From: an uncultured Collinsella sp.
Lineage (GTDB): Bacteria > Actinomycetota > Coriobacteriia > Coriobacteriales > Coriobacteriaceae
Length of the DNA: 47,814 bases
Direction of reading: 5' to 3'
NCBI GenBank assembly: GCA_902491395.1
Contig: CABUHO010000017.1
Location: 1 to 47,814, forward strand
The notes below the pieces were generated by a model, which ran no database searches, was not told where the DNA came from, and saw nothing but the letters and a program-made list of their open reading frames with translations. A program made the position numbers and the translations under genes. Of this stretch, positions 33,201 to 41,254 are shown in pieces; position 1 is the stretch's first letter, and every line of letters begins with the position of its first letter.

Positions 33201-36200
33201 ATGCCAAGGGCAAGGTCGACTTTGGCAAGATTACCTTTACGCTCGACGACCTTAACAAGGCTCTGGGCGAGAAGCCCGAGAAGCGTGAGCACACCTTTAC
33301 CTACACCGTGACCGAGTCAGGCGAGGTCGCTGGCGTGACCAACGACGCCAAGCCTTCGTGTACGGTTTCCTTTACCGTGACCGATGACAGCAAGGGTAAT
33401 CTGAGGGTGTCCCGCAAGCCGGATGGCAACGCAGCCTTTACGTTCATCAATACCTATAGCGTGACACCTGTTGAGACGAGCGTCACCGACCAGATCGCCG
33501 CGACCAAGGTTCTGACCGGACGCGACATGGCTGAGGGCGAGTTCTCCTTCGAGCTCGTCGAGGGCGAGGGCAAGGACGCCAAGGTCGTCGCCACCGGCAA
33601 GAACGCCGCCGATGGCAAGATCACGATGAGCACCATCGAGTACACCAAGGCCGGAACGCACAAATACACGCTGCACGAGGCCAAGGGCAACGCCGGCGGT
33701 ATCACCTACAGCGATGCCAAGTTCACCATCGAGACCACCATCACCGATAACGGCGACGGCACTCTCAAGGCCGAGCATGTCCTGAAGGGCACCGAGCCCG
33801 CCGAGTTCAAGAACACCTACAGCGTGACCCCGCTCGACACTGAGCTCGACTTTGGCCTGAGCAAGGCCATTGACGGCCGCGACTGGACGGACGCGGACGA
33901 GTTCAGCTTTACCATTGCCGCCCCCGAAGGCACCCCGCTGCCCGATCCCGCAACCGTAACCGTGAGTAATAAGGACGCGAAGGACGGCATCGCCGCCATC
34001 AAGTTCGGCAAGATTCGCTACACGGCTGCCGGAACCTACAAGTACGAGATTCACGAGAACGCAGGCAACGCGGCAGGCATGACGTATGACGGACATGTCG
34101 CGACCGCCGAAGTGACCGTGACTGATAACGGCAAGGGCGTCCTGACCGCCAACGTTACCAAGAAGGAAAACGGACGCTTTACCAACACGTACCGCACTGG
34201 GCTCGATTACGCCGCGGCCGGCGGTCTCAAGCTCAGCAAGACCCTCTACGGACGCCCCATGACCGAGGGCCAGTTCACCTTTACCGTGACGCCCGCCGAT
34301 GCGGCTTCTGCCACCGCGCTCGGCCTGCACGAGGGCGCCAACGTGTACAAGTCCCCTGCGACGGCAGAGGCAACGGTCGGTCGGATTGACATTCTGGCGG
34401 GCCATGAGGTCAAGTTTACGCAGGCTGACGCGGGTAAGACCTTTACATACACCGTTGCCGAGAAGAATGACGGCCAGCCCGGTTACACCTACGACGATGC
34501 CGAGCGCACCGTGACGATCGCTATCGCCGACGATGGTGCCGGCACGCTCACTGCCACCACGACCGTTACTGGCAACCCCGACAAGGGAACGCTGGTAACC
34601 GAGTACAAGACTGGTGCCGCTACGGTCGAGAGTGCCGTGGTCCCGTTCGCCAACAGCTATAGCGCCACGACCGATGCACCTGGTGGTGCCGTTGCTCATG
34701 TCGTTGCCACCAAGACCCTGACCGGTCGTCCGCTGGCCGACGGCGAGTTCTACTTTGGCATCGCCTATGCGGGCGAGAAGGAAGCCATCGAGGGTACGTG
34801 CGTTACCAACGTTAACGGCCAGGTGAGCTTTGGCGCTCTGCATTACACGACCGAGATGCTCGCCAATCTGGTAAGCGCCAAGCGCGCCATCCGTACCGAC
34901 ACGGATGCCAAGCTTGCATGGACTATCGGTTACACCGCCTTTGAGTTCACGCCGCAGCTCGCGGCTAAGGGCATCACGGCCGCAACGCCGAGCTTTAGCT
35001 TTAAGGTCATCGTCGTCGACAACGGTGACGGGACCCTGACGGCGACGCCCGCCTACGACGGCATTCAGCCCTTGTTCGAGAACGTTTACGGCGCCGATGC
35101 CGTTGACGCCGCGCTTGCCGGCACCAAGAAGCTCCAGGCAGCTGAGGGCCTGACCCCGGCCGACATCGCGGGTAAGTTTACCTTTACCGTGACCGCTGAC
35201 GAGGCGGGTGCCCCGATGCCCGAGCACACGACCGCAACCAACGACACGGCCGGCAACGTGGACTTTGGCAAGATCCACTTTACGCTCGAGGACCTCAACC
35301 GCGCCCTGGGCGTGACGGACGATGCGACCGATAAGGCCGAGGCAGACGAAGCTGACGAGGCCGAGGCCGACAAGGCAGAGGCCGAAGAGGCCGACACCGA
35401 CGCTGATGCCAACGCCGACGAGCCCAGCGACGAGTCCGAGCCCGCAGCCCCCACCGCTCCGCGCTCGCACACTTTTACCTACACGGTGACCGAGTCCGGT
35501 AACGCCCCTGGCGTGACCAACGACGTCAACGCCACGCGCAAGGTTTCCTACACCGTGACTGACGACGGTGCCGGACACCTGAGCGTCGTGCGCAACGGCG
35601 ACGACGGTGCGGCCTTCACGTTCACCAACACGTATAGCGTAACGCCCACCGATTCTGTCGTGACCGATCAGGTCAAGACGGTCAAGCGTCTGACCGGACG
35701 CGACCTTGCAGCTGGCGAGTTCACGTTTGAGCTGCTCGAGGACGGCGTGACTGTCGCTAGTGGCACCAACGACGCCAGCGGCAACGTTACGCTGAGCCCG
35801 ATCCACTATGAGGCGCCCGGCACGCACACGTACACGCTGCGCGAGGCTTGCCCCAACGCGCTCGGCCTGTACAAGGGCGTCACCTATGACGGCGCGACCT
35901 ACACCGTCGTGACCACCGTCACCGACAACGGCGACGGCACGCTGACCGCGACGCACAAGCTCGAGGGAACTACCGAGTCGGCTGGCTTTACCAACAAGTA
36001 TCACGCCATGCCCACGCAGGTTTCCATCGGCGCCATCAAGGTGCTCGAGGGACGCGAGCTCAAGAAGGACGAGTTTAGCTTTAAGCTCGTTGGCGAAGAC
36101 ATTGAGTCCACCGTCACCAACGATGCCGATGGCAAGATCAACTTCGACAAGTTCGAGTACAGCGAGCCCGGTACGTACGTCTACACCATCAGCGAGGTCA

Positions 36201-36535
36201 AGGGCGACGAGGCCGGTATGACCTACGACAAGTCCGTCTTTACCGCGACCGTCAACGTGGTCGACGACGGCGAGGGCAACCTCAAGGCGAACGTCGCCTT
36301 TACCAAGGGCGACAAGAGCGTCGAGGGTATCGTGTTCAACAATACGTACAAGAAGCCCGAGACGCCCGTGCCGACGCCCGATCCCGGCACGCCCAAGACC
36401 GTGACGAACATCGTCAAGACGGTCAAGGGTTTCCTGCCCACCACGGGTGACCAGCAGGCCGCTGCGCTGCTCATGGCATTTGTTATTGCCATGGCCGGCG
36501 TCGGAGCCCTGGTCTGGGGTATCCGTAAGCGCTAG
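30230..36535 (+). CDS. Giant LPxTG-anchored adhesin: VWA domain plus about ten isopeptide-linked pilin-type domains
   Basis: 2101 residues. Signal peptide at 1-~32. A von Willebrand A domain follows with a MIDAS site (D119-x-S121-x-S123, later STRADYG, and D258 in FFTDGSP). Residues ~700-2042 hold about ten FctA/Spy0128-like domains. Each starts with a Lys motif such as TKVLTGR, continues with GEFSFEL and a TYTLRE-like strand, and ends with an Asn motif such as FKNTYS, the Lys-Asn pair expected to form an internal isopeptide bond. Domain 8 has an acidic Asp/Glu/Ala insertion. The C-terminus is LPTTG (2069-2073), a hydrophobic helix and RKR. The ATG follows GAAGGGAG. It is a likely host- or matrix-binding stalk; no pilin sortase is adjacent. 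Confidence 0.92.
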   Translation: MSKYTRGLLAVILAVVLVLPAAAFAMLPEANARSSTGMDGPTATKIADYDTSNHWKFWAGGYDGSKVTTQNVGRIWTDKTVKAIEDGESDFSTTLSAMSSTSDTTSLVSKPLDIVLVLDASGSMDDPMGGKGSTTKRIDALKSAANGFIDTIAKQNESIEDANKQHQVAIVKFAGKKSDEVGNGTYREDGYTYNYSQTMLGLTACKDEGAKSLKDTVDSIKPAGSTRADYGMDLAKDITKGITSGREGAQKIVVFFTDGSPTSSNVFEPKVARDAINTAKTIKSGGATIYTIGIFDGAKPGDDPTSNRTSNENKFMHAVSDNYPKASSSVSYGFWSVDFGDPVAGASYYKSATNASELDQVFKDISSAITSGKGFPTKVEGNNPNGSGYITFEDELGAFMQVDGFTGAEYNGKAYDAATKSTDGNIDTYTFDGELAHLVITVDRADEKNPQRGDIVTVKVPASLIPLRRFTVDESAGTFIVDATDAISPIRVTYASSVKSIARKNLFTPKDVPGLQKYIDEHKDADSNTVSFYANKWTGDDVGDTVASFEPAAKNSYYYFQKLTPVYTDAACTKPATEKPSGSKTYWYKDEFVAQNSSGAPYDDSVSIPVKGSELESFDGALVKDGDHWSIRAGTARLTFINQLHTTKDRVGGNPTGTAHDVINPQWNNAKVVSGATKVNVYLGNNGKINFTLNTTPTKLATADFGLTKVLDGREWTDKDKFEFGLTSEDNAPMPKSTTAIATKGHADISFGDIDYAKPGTYIYKVSEKNAGQTIDGIAYSANVAEITVTVTPNAKGMLEASVEKTSGKTEFKNSYTAESVESSVTDHIEITKVLTGRKLKAGEFSFELLEGDGEDARVIETVKNDANGNVAFSAIKYTEIGQHTYTLREVKGDAGGIVYDGKTYTIVTTIADNGKGQLVATHELKGAEDVKSIKFENGYTAASVEASLVGKKNLQVPDGLTPADIAGKFTFTVTGEEGAPMPANASVTNDAKGKVDFGKITFTLDDLNKALGEKPEKREHTFTYTVTESGEVAGVTNDAKPSCTVSFTVTDDSKGNLRVSRKPDGNAAFTFINTYSVTPVETSVTDQIAATKVLTGRDMAEGEFSFELVEGEGKDAKVVATGKNAADGKITMSTIEYTKAGTHKYTLHEAKGNAGGITYSDAKFTIETTITDNGDGTLKAEHVLKGTEPAEFKNTYSVTPLDTELDFGLSKAIDGRDWTDADEFSFTIAAPEGTPLPDPATVTVSNKDAKDGIAAIKFGKIRYTAAGTYKYEIHENAGNAAGMTYDGHVATAEVTVTDNGKGVLTANVTKKENGRFTNTYRTGLDYAAAGGLKLSKTLYGRPMTEGQFTFTVTPADAASATALGLHEGANVYKSPATAEATVGRIDILAGHEVKFTQADAGKTFTYTVAEKNDGQPGYTYDDAERTVTIAIADDGAGTLTATTTVTGNPDKGTLVTEYKTGAATVESAVVPFANSYSATTDAPGGAVAHVVATKTLTGRPLADGEFYFGIAYAGEKEAIEGTCVTNVNGQVSFGALHYTTEMLANLVSAKRAIRTDTDAKLAWTIGYTAFEFTPQLAAKGITAATPSFSFKVIVVDNGDGTLTATPAYDGIQPLFENVYGADAVDAALAGTKKLQAAEGLTPADIAGKFTFTVTADEAGAPMPEHTTATNDTAGNVDFGKIHFTLEDLNRALGVTDDATDKAEADEADEAEADKAEAEEADTDADANADEPSDESEPAAPTAPRSHTFTYTVTESGNAPGVTNDVNATRKVSYTVTDDGAGHLSVVRNGDDGAAFTFTNTYSVTPTDSVVTDQVKTVKRLTGRDLAAGEFTFELLEDGVTVASGTNDASGNVTLSPIHYEAPGTHTYTLREACPNALGLYKGVTYDGATYTVVTTVTDNGDGTLTATHKLEGTTESAGFTNKYHAMPTQVSIGAIKVLEGRELKKDEFSFKLVGEDIESTVTNDADGKINFDKFEYSEPGTYVYTISEVKGDEAGMTYDKSVFTATVNVVDDGEGNLKANVAFTKGDKSVEGIVFNNTYKKPETPVPTPDPGTPKTVTNIVKTVKGFLPTTGDQQAAALLMAFVIAMAGVGALVWGIRKR

Positions 36536-36548
36536 GCACGCTGGCAGC

Positions 36549-36572
36549 GCCCGGGGCCAAAAGGCCCCGGGC
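36549..36572 (+). terminator. Hairpin immediately after the adhesin gene
   Basis: A perfect 10-bp stem GCCCGGGGCC/GGCCCCGGGC with an AAAA loop, 13 bp past the stop. Confidence 0.75.
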
Positions 36573-36615
36573 GGCCGGCGGGGAGCCAGAACATAGCCCC
36601 ACCCCCTCACCCCCA

Positions 36616-36655
36616 GCCGCCACGGAGACGTCTCCCTTCTCCGTGGCGGCACTTT
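36616..36655 (+). terminator. Second terminator after the adhesin gene
   Basis: GCCGCCACGGAG (36616-36627) pairs perfectly with CTCCGTGGCGGC (36639-36650), followed by ACTTTT. Confidence 0.75.
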
Positions 36656-36677
36656 TGTGCGCAGGGGAGAAGGGCTT

Positions 36678-36836
36678 GCCACGAAATCGGCCCATCTACT
36701 ACGTTTAGCCCCTTACCCCCAACCATGCCAAAAAATGCGGAAACAAAACCGCAGGTAGAACGCCTGCGGTTTTGTTCAAAACGAAGGCATGGTCAGGGGT
36801 ATCGAGTCAAACGTAGTAGATGGGCCGATTTCGTGG
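36678..36836. repeat. Palindromic element, CCATCTACTACGTTTA family (copy 3)
   Basis: Inverted ends at 36678-36707 and about 36808-36836; the interior hairpin AAAACCGCAGG/CCTGCGGTTTT is near 36747-36775. A GGGGACGGAGGAAAACGGATC motif follows at about 36860. Order relative to the neighbouring CTATGCCGG element is reversed compared with the other two loci. Confidence 0.85.
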
Positions 36837-36930
36837 TTGGCGCCGCCAAATGATCCCTCGGGGACGGAGGAAAACGGATCATTTTGGCCCCGCGAGGCTG
36901 GCGGAGGCATTCGTGCAGGGTTGCTCGAAC

Positions 36931-37082
36931 AAAACTATGCCGGTTTACGGGGCCGGATTCCGAATCCCCAACCATACCGAAAAGCGTGAAAATAAAACCG
37001 CAGGTAGACGAGTTGCCATTTTGTGGAAAACGCGAGTATGGACGGGGTTCCTGGGTTTAGCCCCGGAAACCGGCATAGTTTT
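36931..37082. repeat. Palindromic element, CTATGCCGG family (copy 3)
   Basis: 23-bp inverted ends (36931-36953 and 37060-37082) with one mismatch; the interior again contains AAAACCGCAGGTAGA. It lies between the adhesin gene and the convergent response-regulator gene. Confidence 0.85.
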
Positions 37083-37143
37083 GAAATGGCATTAAATCGA
37101 TGGCAGCCATTTTGCTATGCCGGAGCGGTCGGCCGTTGGGTAA

Positions 37144-37773
37144 TTACCCTCGCAGGTAGGCGATGGCGATTTGGGTGCGGTTGCGCAGGCCCATTTTGGC
37201 CAGGATCGAGCTGATGTGGTTGCGCACCGTGCCTTCTCCCATATAAGCCGTGGCGGCAATCTCCTTGTTATCGAGGCCGCGGGCGATGAGCTCGGCGACT
37301 TCGAACTCGCGGTCGGTCAGGCTGGCAAAGGCTGCGGGCCGGCGGGGCGTGCCCGTCTTGTCGCCCATCCCGTCAAAGTCAACATCTTCGATCGCCTTGC
37401 CCTCGAGCACGCGTTTGCCATCCATGACCTGCGCCAACGCTGGCGGAATGGCGGCGACATCGGTTTTGATCAGATAGCCGCGGGCACCCAATTTGAGCGC
37501 CGACACTATGTACTCGTCATCCGAGAATGTCGTCAGAAACACCACGCGTGCCGCGGGGTCGTGCTCAAGGATTTCGCGCGCCGCCGAAAGGCCGTCGCGC
37601 CCCGGCATCTGAATGTCGAGCAGCGCGATATCGGGCGCGTGCTCGGCGTAGAGTGCCACCGCGTCGTTGCCGTTGGCGCCGGTGCCCACCACTTCGATCT
37701 GCGGCTGGACGCCCAGGATAATCTTGAGCGAATCGACTACCAAGCGGTCGTCGTCGACAACTATGAGCCTCAT
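37144..37773 (-). CDS. NarL/FixJ-family response regulator
   Basis: 209 residues. Receiver domain with the acidic pocket VVDDDR, phosphoacceptor D53 (ALLDIQMPG), T in FLTTFSDD, and K in YLIKTD. The C-terminal LuxR-type helix-turn-helix is LTDREFEVAELIARGLDNKEIA...GTVRNHISSILAKMG. Its start overlaps the end of the upstream histidine-kinase gene by four bases, so they form a pair of the DesK/DesR or YvfT/YvfU type. The divergent ABC exporter is the obvious target (inference). Confidence 0.92.
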   Translation of the reverse strand: MRLIVVDDDRLVVDSLKIILGVQPQIEVVGTGANGNDAVALYAEHAPDIALLDIQMPGRDGLSAAREILEHDPAARVVFLTTFSDDEYIVSALKLGARGYLIKTDVAAIPPALAQVMDGKRVLEGKAIEDVDFDGMGDKTGTPRRPAAFASLTDREFEVAELIARGLDNKEIAATAYMGEGTVRNHISSILAKMGLRNRTQIAIAYLRG

Positions 37774-38915
37774 CGGGCGTCATCTCCTTGCTGTTTGGGG
37801 ACGGTGGCAAACACGCGCCAGCCGGGGGCGCCGGCGCGCAGACCGGCGGTGAAGGTTCCGCCAAGCGCCTCGACGCGCTCACGCATGGAGACGAGCCCCA
37901 TGCCTTCTGCGACGTTGCTGCTGCTCGCCGGGGTCGCGTCCGCGCCATCATCGGTAACGATGAGCTGGTAAAACGATGGATGCTCCATGCACCGCACGGT
38001 AATGGTTTTGGCATGGGCGTGGCGCATGGCGTTGGACAGCGCCTCGCGCAGCACCGCCGCAAAGCAGTTGGCGACGTTGGCGGGCGCATGCTCGGCCAAA
38101 ACCTCAAGCTCAATCTGCGGACCGCTGTCCGAGCGTGCGCCTTCAACGATGCGTTCGAGCTGCACGGAGAGGTTGGTCGCATTGTCGTTGAGCGCGTGGA
38201 CGCTGGCGCGCACGAGCTGGAGCGCCTCGTCAACGGTGTATTTGACGTCGGCGAAATCGGCGGCAACGCCGGGCTCGTTGGCATGGACCACGCGCAGGGC
38301 TTCGGTTTGAAGCGAAGCGCGCGTGAGCTGGTGGCCCACGTTATCGTGGATCTCGCGTGCGATGCGGGCGCGTTCGGCGAGCGTCGCGAGCTCGACTTCG
38401 TAGTCCTGGCGGTCGGCGAGGTCGCGGTTGCGTGCCTCGAGTGCCAGGGCGCGTTCTTGCAGCTTGTCGCGGGTGCGACGCATGCGTTCCTGTTCGCGCT
38501 CCAGCTGCGCGGTGCGCAGCGACAGCAACGTGGCGGCGACCGAAAGGATGGCGGTTAGCAACAGCGTTCGGGTGGTGAGCGCGCCGCCGCGAAGGTCCGC
38601 GACGAGCGCACAGGCAAAGACAGCGCCGACACCCAGCGCGATCCAGGCGTGCTCACGGCGCACGCGCCGCGCGATGTCATAGAGGGCGAGAGGTGCGAAC
38701 GGCACAAACGGCGGCACGAAGACAGCCGCGATGATGTAGACGTAGCTCGCGGCCTCGCTCGCACGGCGGGCGCGGTTTCCCTGTGCGACCTCGGCCAGCG
38801 AGGTGGCAATAACGCCAAGGCAAAACGCCGCGACCAGGCGAGCATCCACAGCAAGGCCCGTGGCGGCTGCGATGCAGCACGCCAGCACGATCGATTTGTC
38901 GAATAGCCTGTTCAT
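37770..38915 (-). CDS. Sensor histidine kinase (HisKA_3, DesK-like)
   Basis: 381 residues. About five hydrophobic helices in the first ~135 residues, then a coiled-coil linker (LEREQERMRRTRDKLQERALALEARNRDL), the dimerisation/phosphoacceptor box ERARIAREIHDNVGHQ with H190, and a HATPase domain (REALSNAMRHAHA; EGMGLVSMRERVEALGG). The ATG at 38915 lacks a Shine-Dalgarno, and a TACAAT box lies only 6-7 bases upstream, suggesting a leaderless mRNA. It partners the response regulator that overlaps its 3' end. Confidence 0.9.
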   Translation of the reverse strand: MNRLFDKSIVLACCIAAATGLAVDARLVAAFCLGVIATSLAEVAQGNRARRASEAASYVYIIAAVFVPPFVPFAPLALYDIARRVRREHAWIALGVGAVFACALVADLRGGALTTRTLLLTAILSVAATLLSLRTAQLEREQERMRRTRDKLQERALALEARNRDLADRQDYEVELATLAERARIAREIHDNVGHQLTRASLQTEALRVVHANEPGVAADFADVKYTVDEALQLVRASVHALNDNATNLSVQLERIVEGARSDSGPQIELEVLAEHAPANVANCFAAVLREALSNAMRHAHAKTITVRCMEHPSFYQLIVTDDGADATPASSSNVAEGMGLVSMRERVEALGGTFTAGLRAGAPGWRVFATVPKQQGDDAR

Positions 38916-38922
38916 ACGGGTA

Positions 38923-38928
38923 TTGTAC
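38923..38928 (-). promoter_or_regulatory. -10 box implying a leaderless kinase transcript
   Basis: TACAAT on the minus strand ends about 6 bases before the histidine-kinase ATG, so transcription would begin at or next to the start codon. The -35 is not recognisable. Position may be off by one base. Confidence 0.4.
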
Positions 38929-39118
38929 GCGATGCCGCGCGTGGTGGAGGGGCCGCCTGCGCAACCGTGACATTCCTCCCGCGCGGCAAAGCGGGGGGGG
39001 CGTCGGCAGGCCGGCGACCAAGACCCCTCCGCACTCGTGACAAAGCTCACTGGTGTGCGCCGCCCGCTCCTGCGATGATGCAATCGTACCGGGCCACGAC
39101 CAACAGAAGGGCCGCCTC

Positions 39119-40057
39119 ATGACAGACATCGTCCACGTCGAAAACCTCGTCAAGCGCTACGACGATCTTATTGCGCTCGACCACTTTAATCTGAGCATCG
39201 CCCCCGGCGAGATCTTTGGCCTGCTGGGCCCCAACGGCTCGGGCAAGACCACGTCCATCAACTGCATCCTGCAGCTGCTCGCCTACGACAAGGGCGCCAT
39301 CGAGCTGTTCGGTGAGCCCATGACGCCCGCCCGCTACGACCTCAAGCGCCGCATCGGTGTGGTGCCGCAGCAGGTGGCGGTGTTCGACGAGCTCACCGTG
39401 CGCGAGAACATCGACTATTTCTGCAGTCTCTACGTCAACGACCGCAAGCGCCGCCGCGCGCTGGTGGACGAGGCGATCGACTTTGTCGGCCTGGGCGACT
39501 TTACCAAGTTCCGCCCCGGCAAGCTCTCGGGCGGCCTGGCGCGTCGTCTCAACATTGCCTGCGGTATCGCGCACAAGCCCGAGCTCATCTTTTTTGACGA
39601 ACCCACGGTGGCGGTCGACCCGCAAAGCCGCAACGCCATCCTGGAGGGCATCTGCCGCCTGCGCGACGAGGGCGCCACGGTGGTGTATACCAGCCATTAC
39701 ATGGAGGAAGTCGAGCAGATCTGCAGCCGCATCATGATCATGGACGGTGGGCGCGTGCTGGCGCAGGGCACTAACGACGAGCTCAAGCGCATGATTCAGA
39801 TGGGCGAGAAGATTGTAATCGAGGTCGGCGAGGTTCCGAGTGCGGCGCTCGGTGCCGTCGCAAGCCTGCCGCACGTTCTGGACCTTTCGGCAACGGCGGG
39901 ACAGCTCACGTTTTCGTGCGAAGCGAGCCCGCACAACCTGACGGACATTCTCGATGCGCTGCGCTCGCATGACGTGCCGCTCGGCCGCATCTATTCCGAA
40001 CCGCCGACCCTCAACGACGTGTTCCTCGAGATAACCGGCCGCGAGCTGCGCGACTAG
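39119..40057 (+). CDS. ABC transporter ATP-binding protein (ABC-2 exporter type)
   Basis: 312 residues. Walker A GPNGSGKTT, Q-loop in GVVPQQVAVFDELTVRENIDYF, signature LSGGLARRLNIACG, Walker B ELIFFDEPTVAVDP, H-loop YTSHYMEE. The ~90-residue C-terminal extension is typical of DrrA/NatA-type exporters. The ATG follows AGAAGGGCCGCC; upstream in-frame codons run over the promoter region and were not used. It is divergent from the two-component genes and 9 bp before a permease gene. Confidence 0.92.
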   Translation: MTDIVHVENLVKRYDDLIALDHFNLSIAPGEIFGLLGPNGSGKTTSINCILQLLAYDKGAIELFGEPMTPARYDLKRRIGVVPQQVAVFDELTVRENIDYFCSLYVNDRKRRRALVDEAIDFVGLGDFTKFRPGKLSGGLARRLNIACGIAHKPELIFFDEPTVAVDPQSRNAILEGICRLRDEGATVVYTSHYMEEVEQICSRIMIMDGGRVLAQGTNDELKRMIQMGEKIVIEVGEVPSAALGAVASLPHVLDLSATAGQLTFSCEASPHNLTDILDALRSHDVPLGRIYSEPPTLNDVFLEITGRELRD

Positions 40058-40066
40058 GGGGCGGCC

Positions 40067-41254
40067 ATGTTCAACACCATCATCACCACGGTCAAGACGC
40101 TGCTGCGCCGGCCGAGCACGTGGGTCTGGGGCGCTCTCTTTCCTATTGCGCTTTCCACGATGTTCATGTTTATGTTTGCGAACCTCAGCTCCGACGGCAC
40201 GGTCGACCCGGTGCCGGTTGCCGTCGTGGCGGACGAGGCCTGGGATGCCTCGACCTTTAAGGACGTGGCAGCTTCGCTTGCCAAGGCAGGCGACGACCAG
40301 CTGCTCGATGTGAGCGAGTACGAAGACTTGGCTGCCGCGCGCAAAGCGCTCAAGGCCGGCGAGGTCGCGGGCATCTATATGGTCGATGCCGCGGGCACGC
40401 CCAGGCTCACGCTGCTATCGAGTTACGACAGCTCTCGCGCCTCGTCGGTGCTCACCGACCGCAGCATCCTTGAAACGGTGGCAAGCTCGTATACGCAAAA
40501 TGCCGAGCTCATGGCCCAGATTGCTCAAGATGACCCGGCGGCGCTCGCCGACCCGGAGGCGGTTGCGCGCGCTCTGTCGCTCGAGGGCGGAACCCGCCGC
40601 GTGAGCCTGACTCGTGCCACGCCCGATGGCACGGTCATCTACTATTACGCGCTTTTTGGCCTGGTCGCGATGATGTCTGCCGAGTTTGCCGCCTTGAGCG
40701 TCGTCGATTTGCAGCCTAATCTGTCGGGCCTTGGCGCGCGCCGCTGCGTGGGCGGTCTTTCCAAGACGGCGTCGCTGGCCGGCATTTTTGTCGGCTCGTG
40801 GCTGGTTTCCTTGGCCTCGATGACGGTTGCGATCGGCTACGTGCGCCTAGTCGTTGGCGTCGACTTTGGCGGGCGCGAGGGGTTGTGCCTGCTGGGCGGG
40901 GCTGCATCCGCGCTTGCCGCGACGGGCCTGGGCCTTTTTGTGGGCACGCTGCCCGTTAAGGGCGGCAAGGCGTCCAAGTCGGGCATCCTCACAGGCTTTG
41001 CCACCACGTGCGCCTTGTTCGCCGGCCTCTACGGCGAGCCGGCGATGGCGCTTGCCGACGACGTCGCCCGCGCCTGCCCGGCCGAGTGCTGGCTCAACCC
41101 CGTCAAGCTCATCTGCGATATGTTCAATCGCCTGTATTTCTTTGAGGACCTGGGGCCCTTCGCCGTCCGCGCCGGCGCGCTCGTTCTGATGGCCCTGGTG
41201 TTTGTCGCCGCCGCTACGCTGATCTTTGGAAGGAGCCGCTATGAGCACCTTTAA
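40067..41254 (+). CDS. ABC-2 type permease
   Basis: 395 residues. One N-terminal helix (FPIALSTMFMFMF), a ~150-residue extracytoplasmic domain, then about five helices from ~residue 190, ending in FGRSRYEHL. This is the YhgE/ABC-2 layout. It pairs with the ATPase at 39119 and with the next gene, a similar permease whose start overlaps by 14 bp; the two permeases probably form a heterodimer. The substrate is unknown; related modules export peptides, lipids or drugs. Confidence 0.85.
   Translation: MFNTIITTVKTLLRRPSTWVWGALFPIALSTMFMFMFANLSSDGTVDPVPVAVVADEAWDASTFKDVAASLAKAGDDQLLDVSEYEDLAAARKALKAGEVAGIYMVDAAGTPRLTLLSSYDSSRASSVLTDRSILETVASSYTQNAELMAQIAQDDPAALADPEAVARALSLEGGTRRVSLTRATPDGTVIYYYALFGLVAMMSAEFAALSVVDLQPNLSGLGARRCVGGLSKTASLAGIFVGSWLVSLASMTVAIGYVRLVVGVDFGGREGLCLLGGAASALAATGLGLFVGTLPVKGGKASKSGILTGFATTCALFAGLYGEPAMALADDVARACPAECWLNPVKLICDMFNRLYFFEDLGPFAVRAGALVLMALVFVAAATLIFGRSRYEHL

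Noticed and set aside
33317..36682. 1121-codon open frame on the minus strand
   Set aside because: It is antisense to the adhesin; repetitive high-GC coding DNA gives long opposite-strand frames. No domain, ribosome site or homology is apparent.
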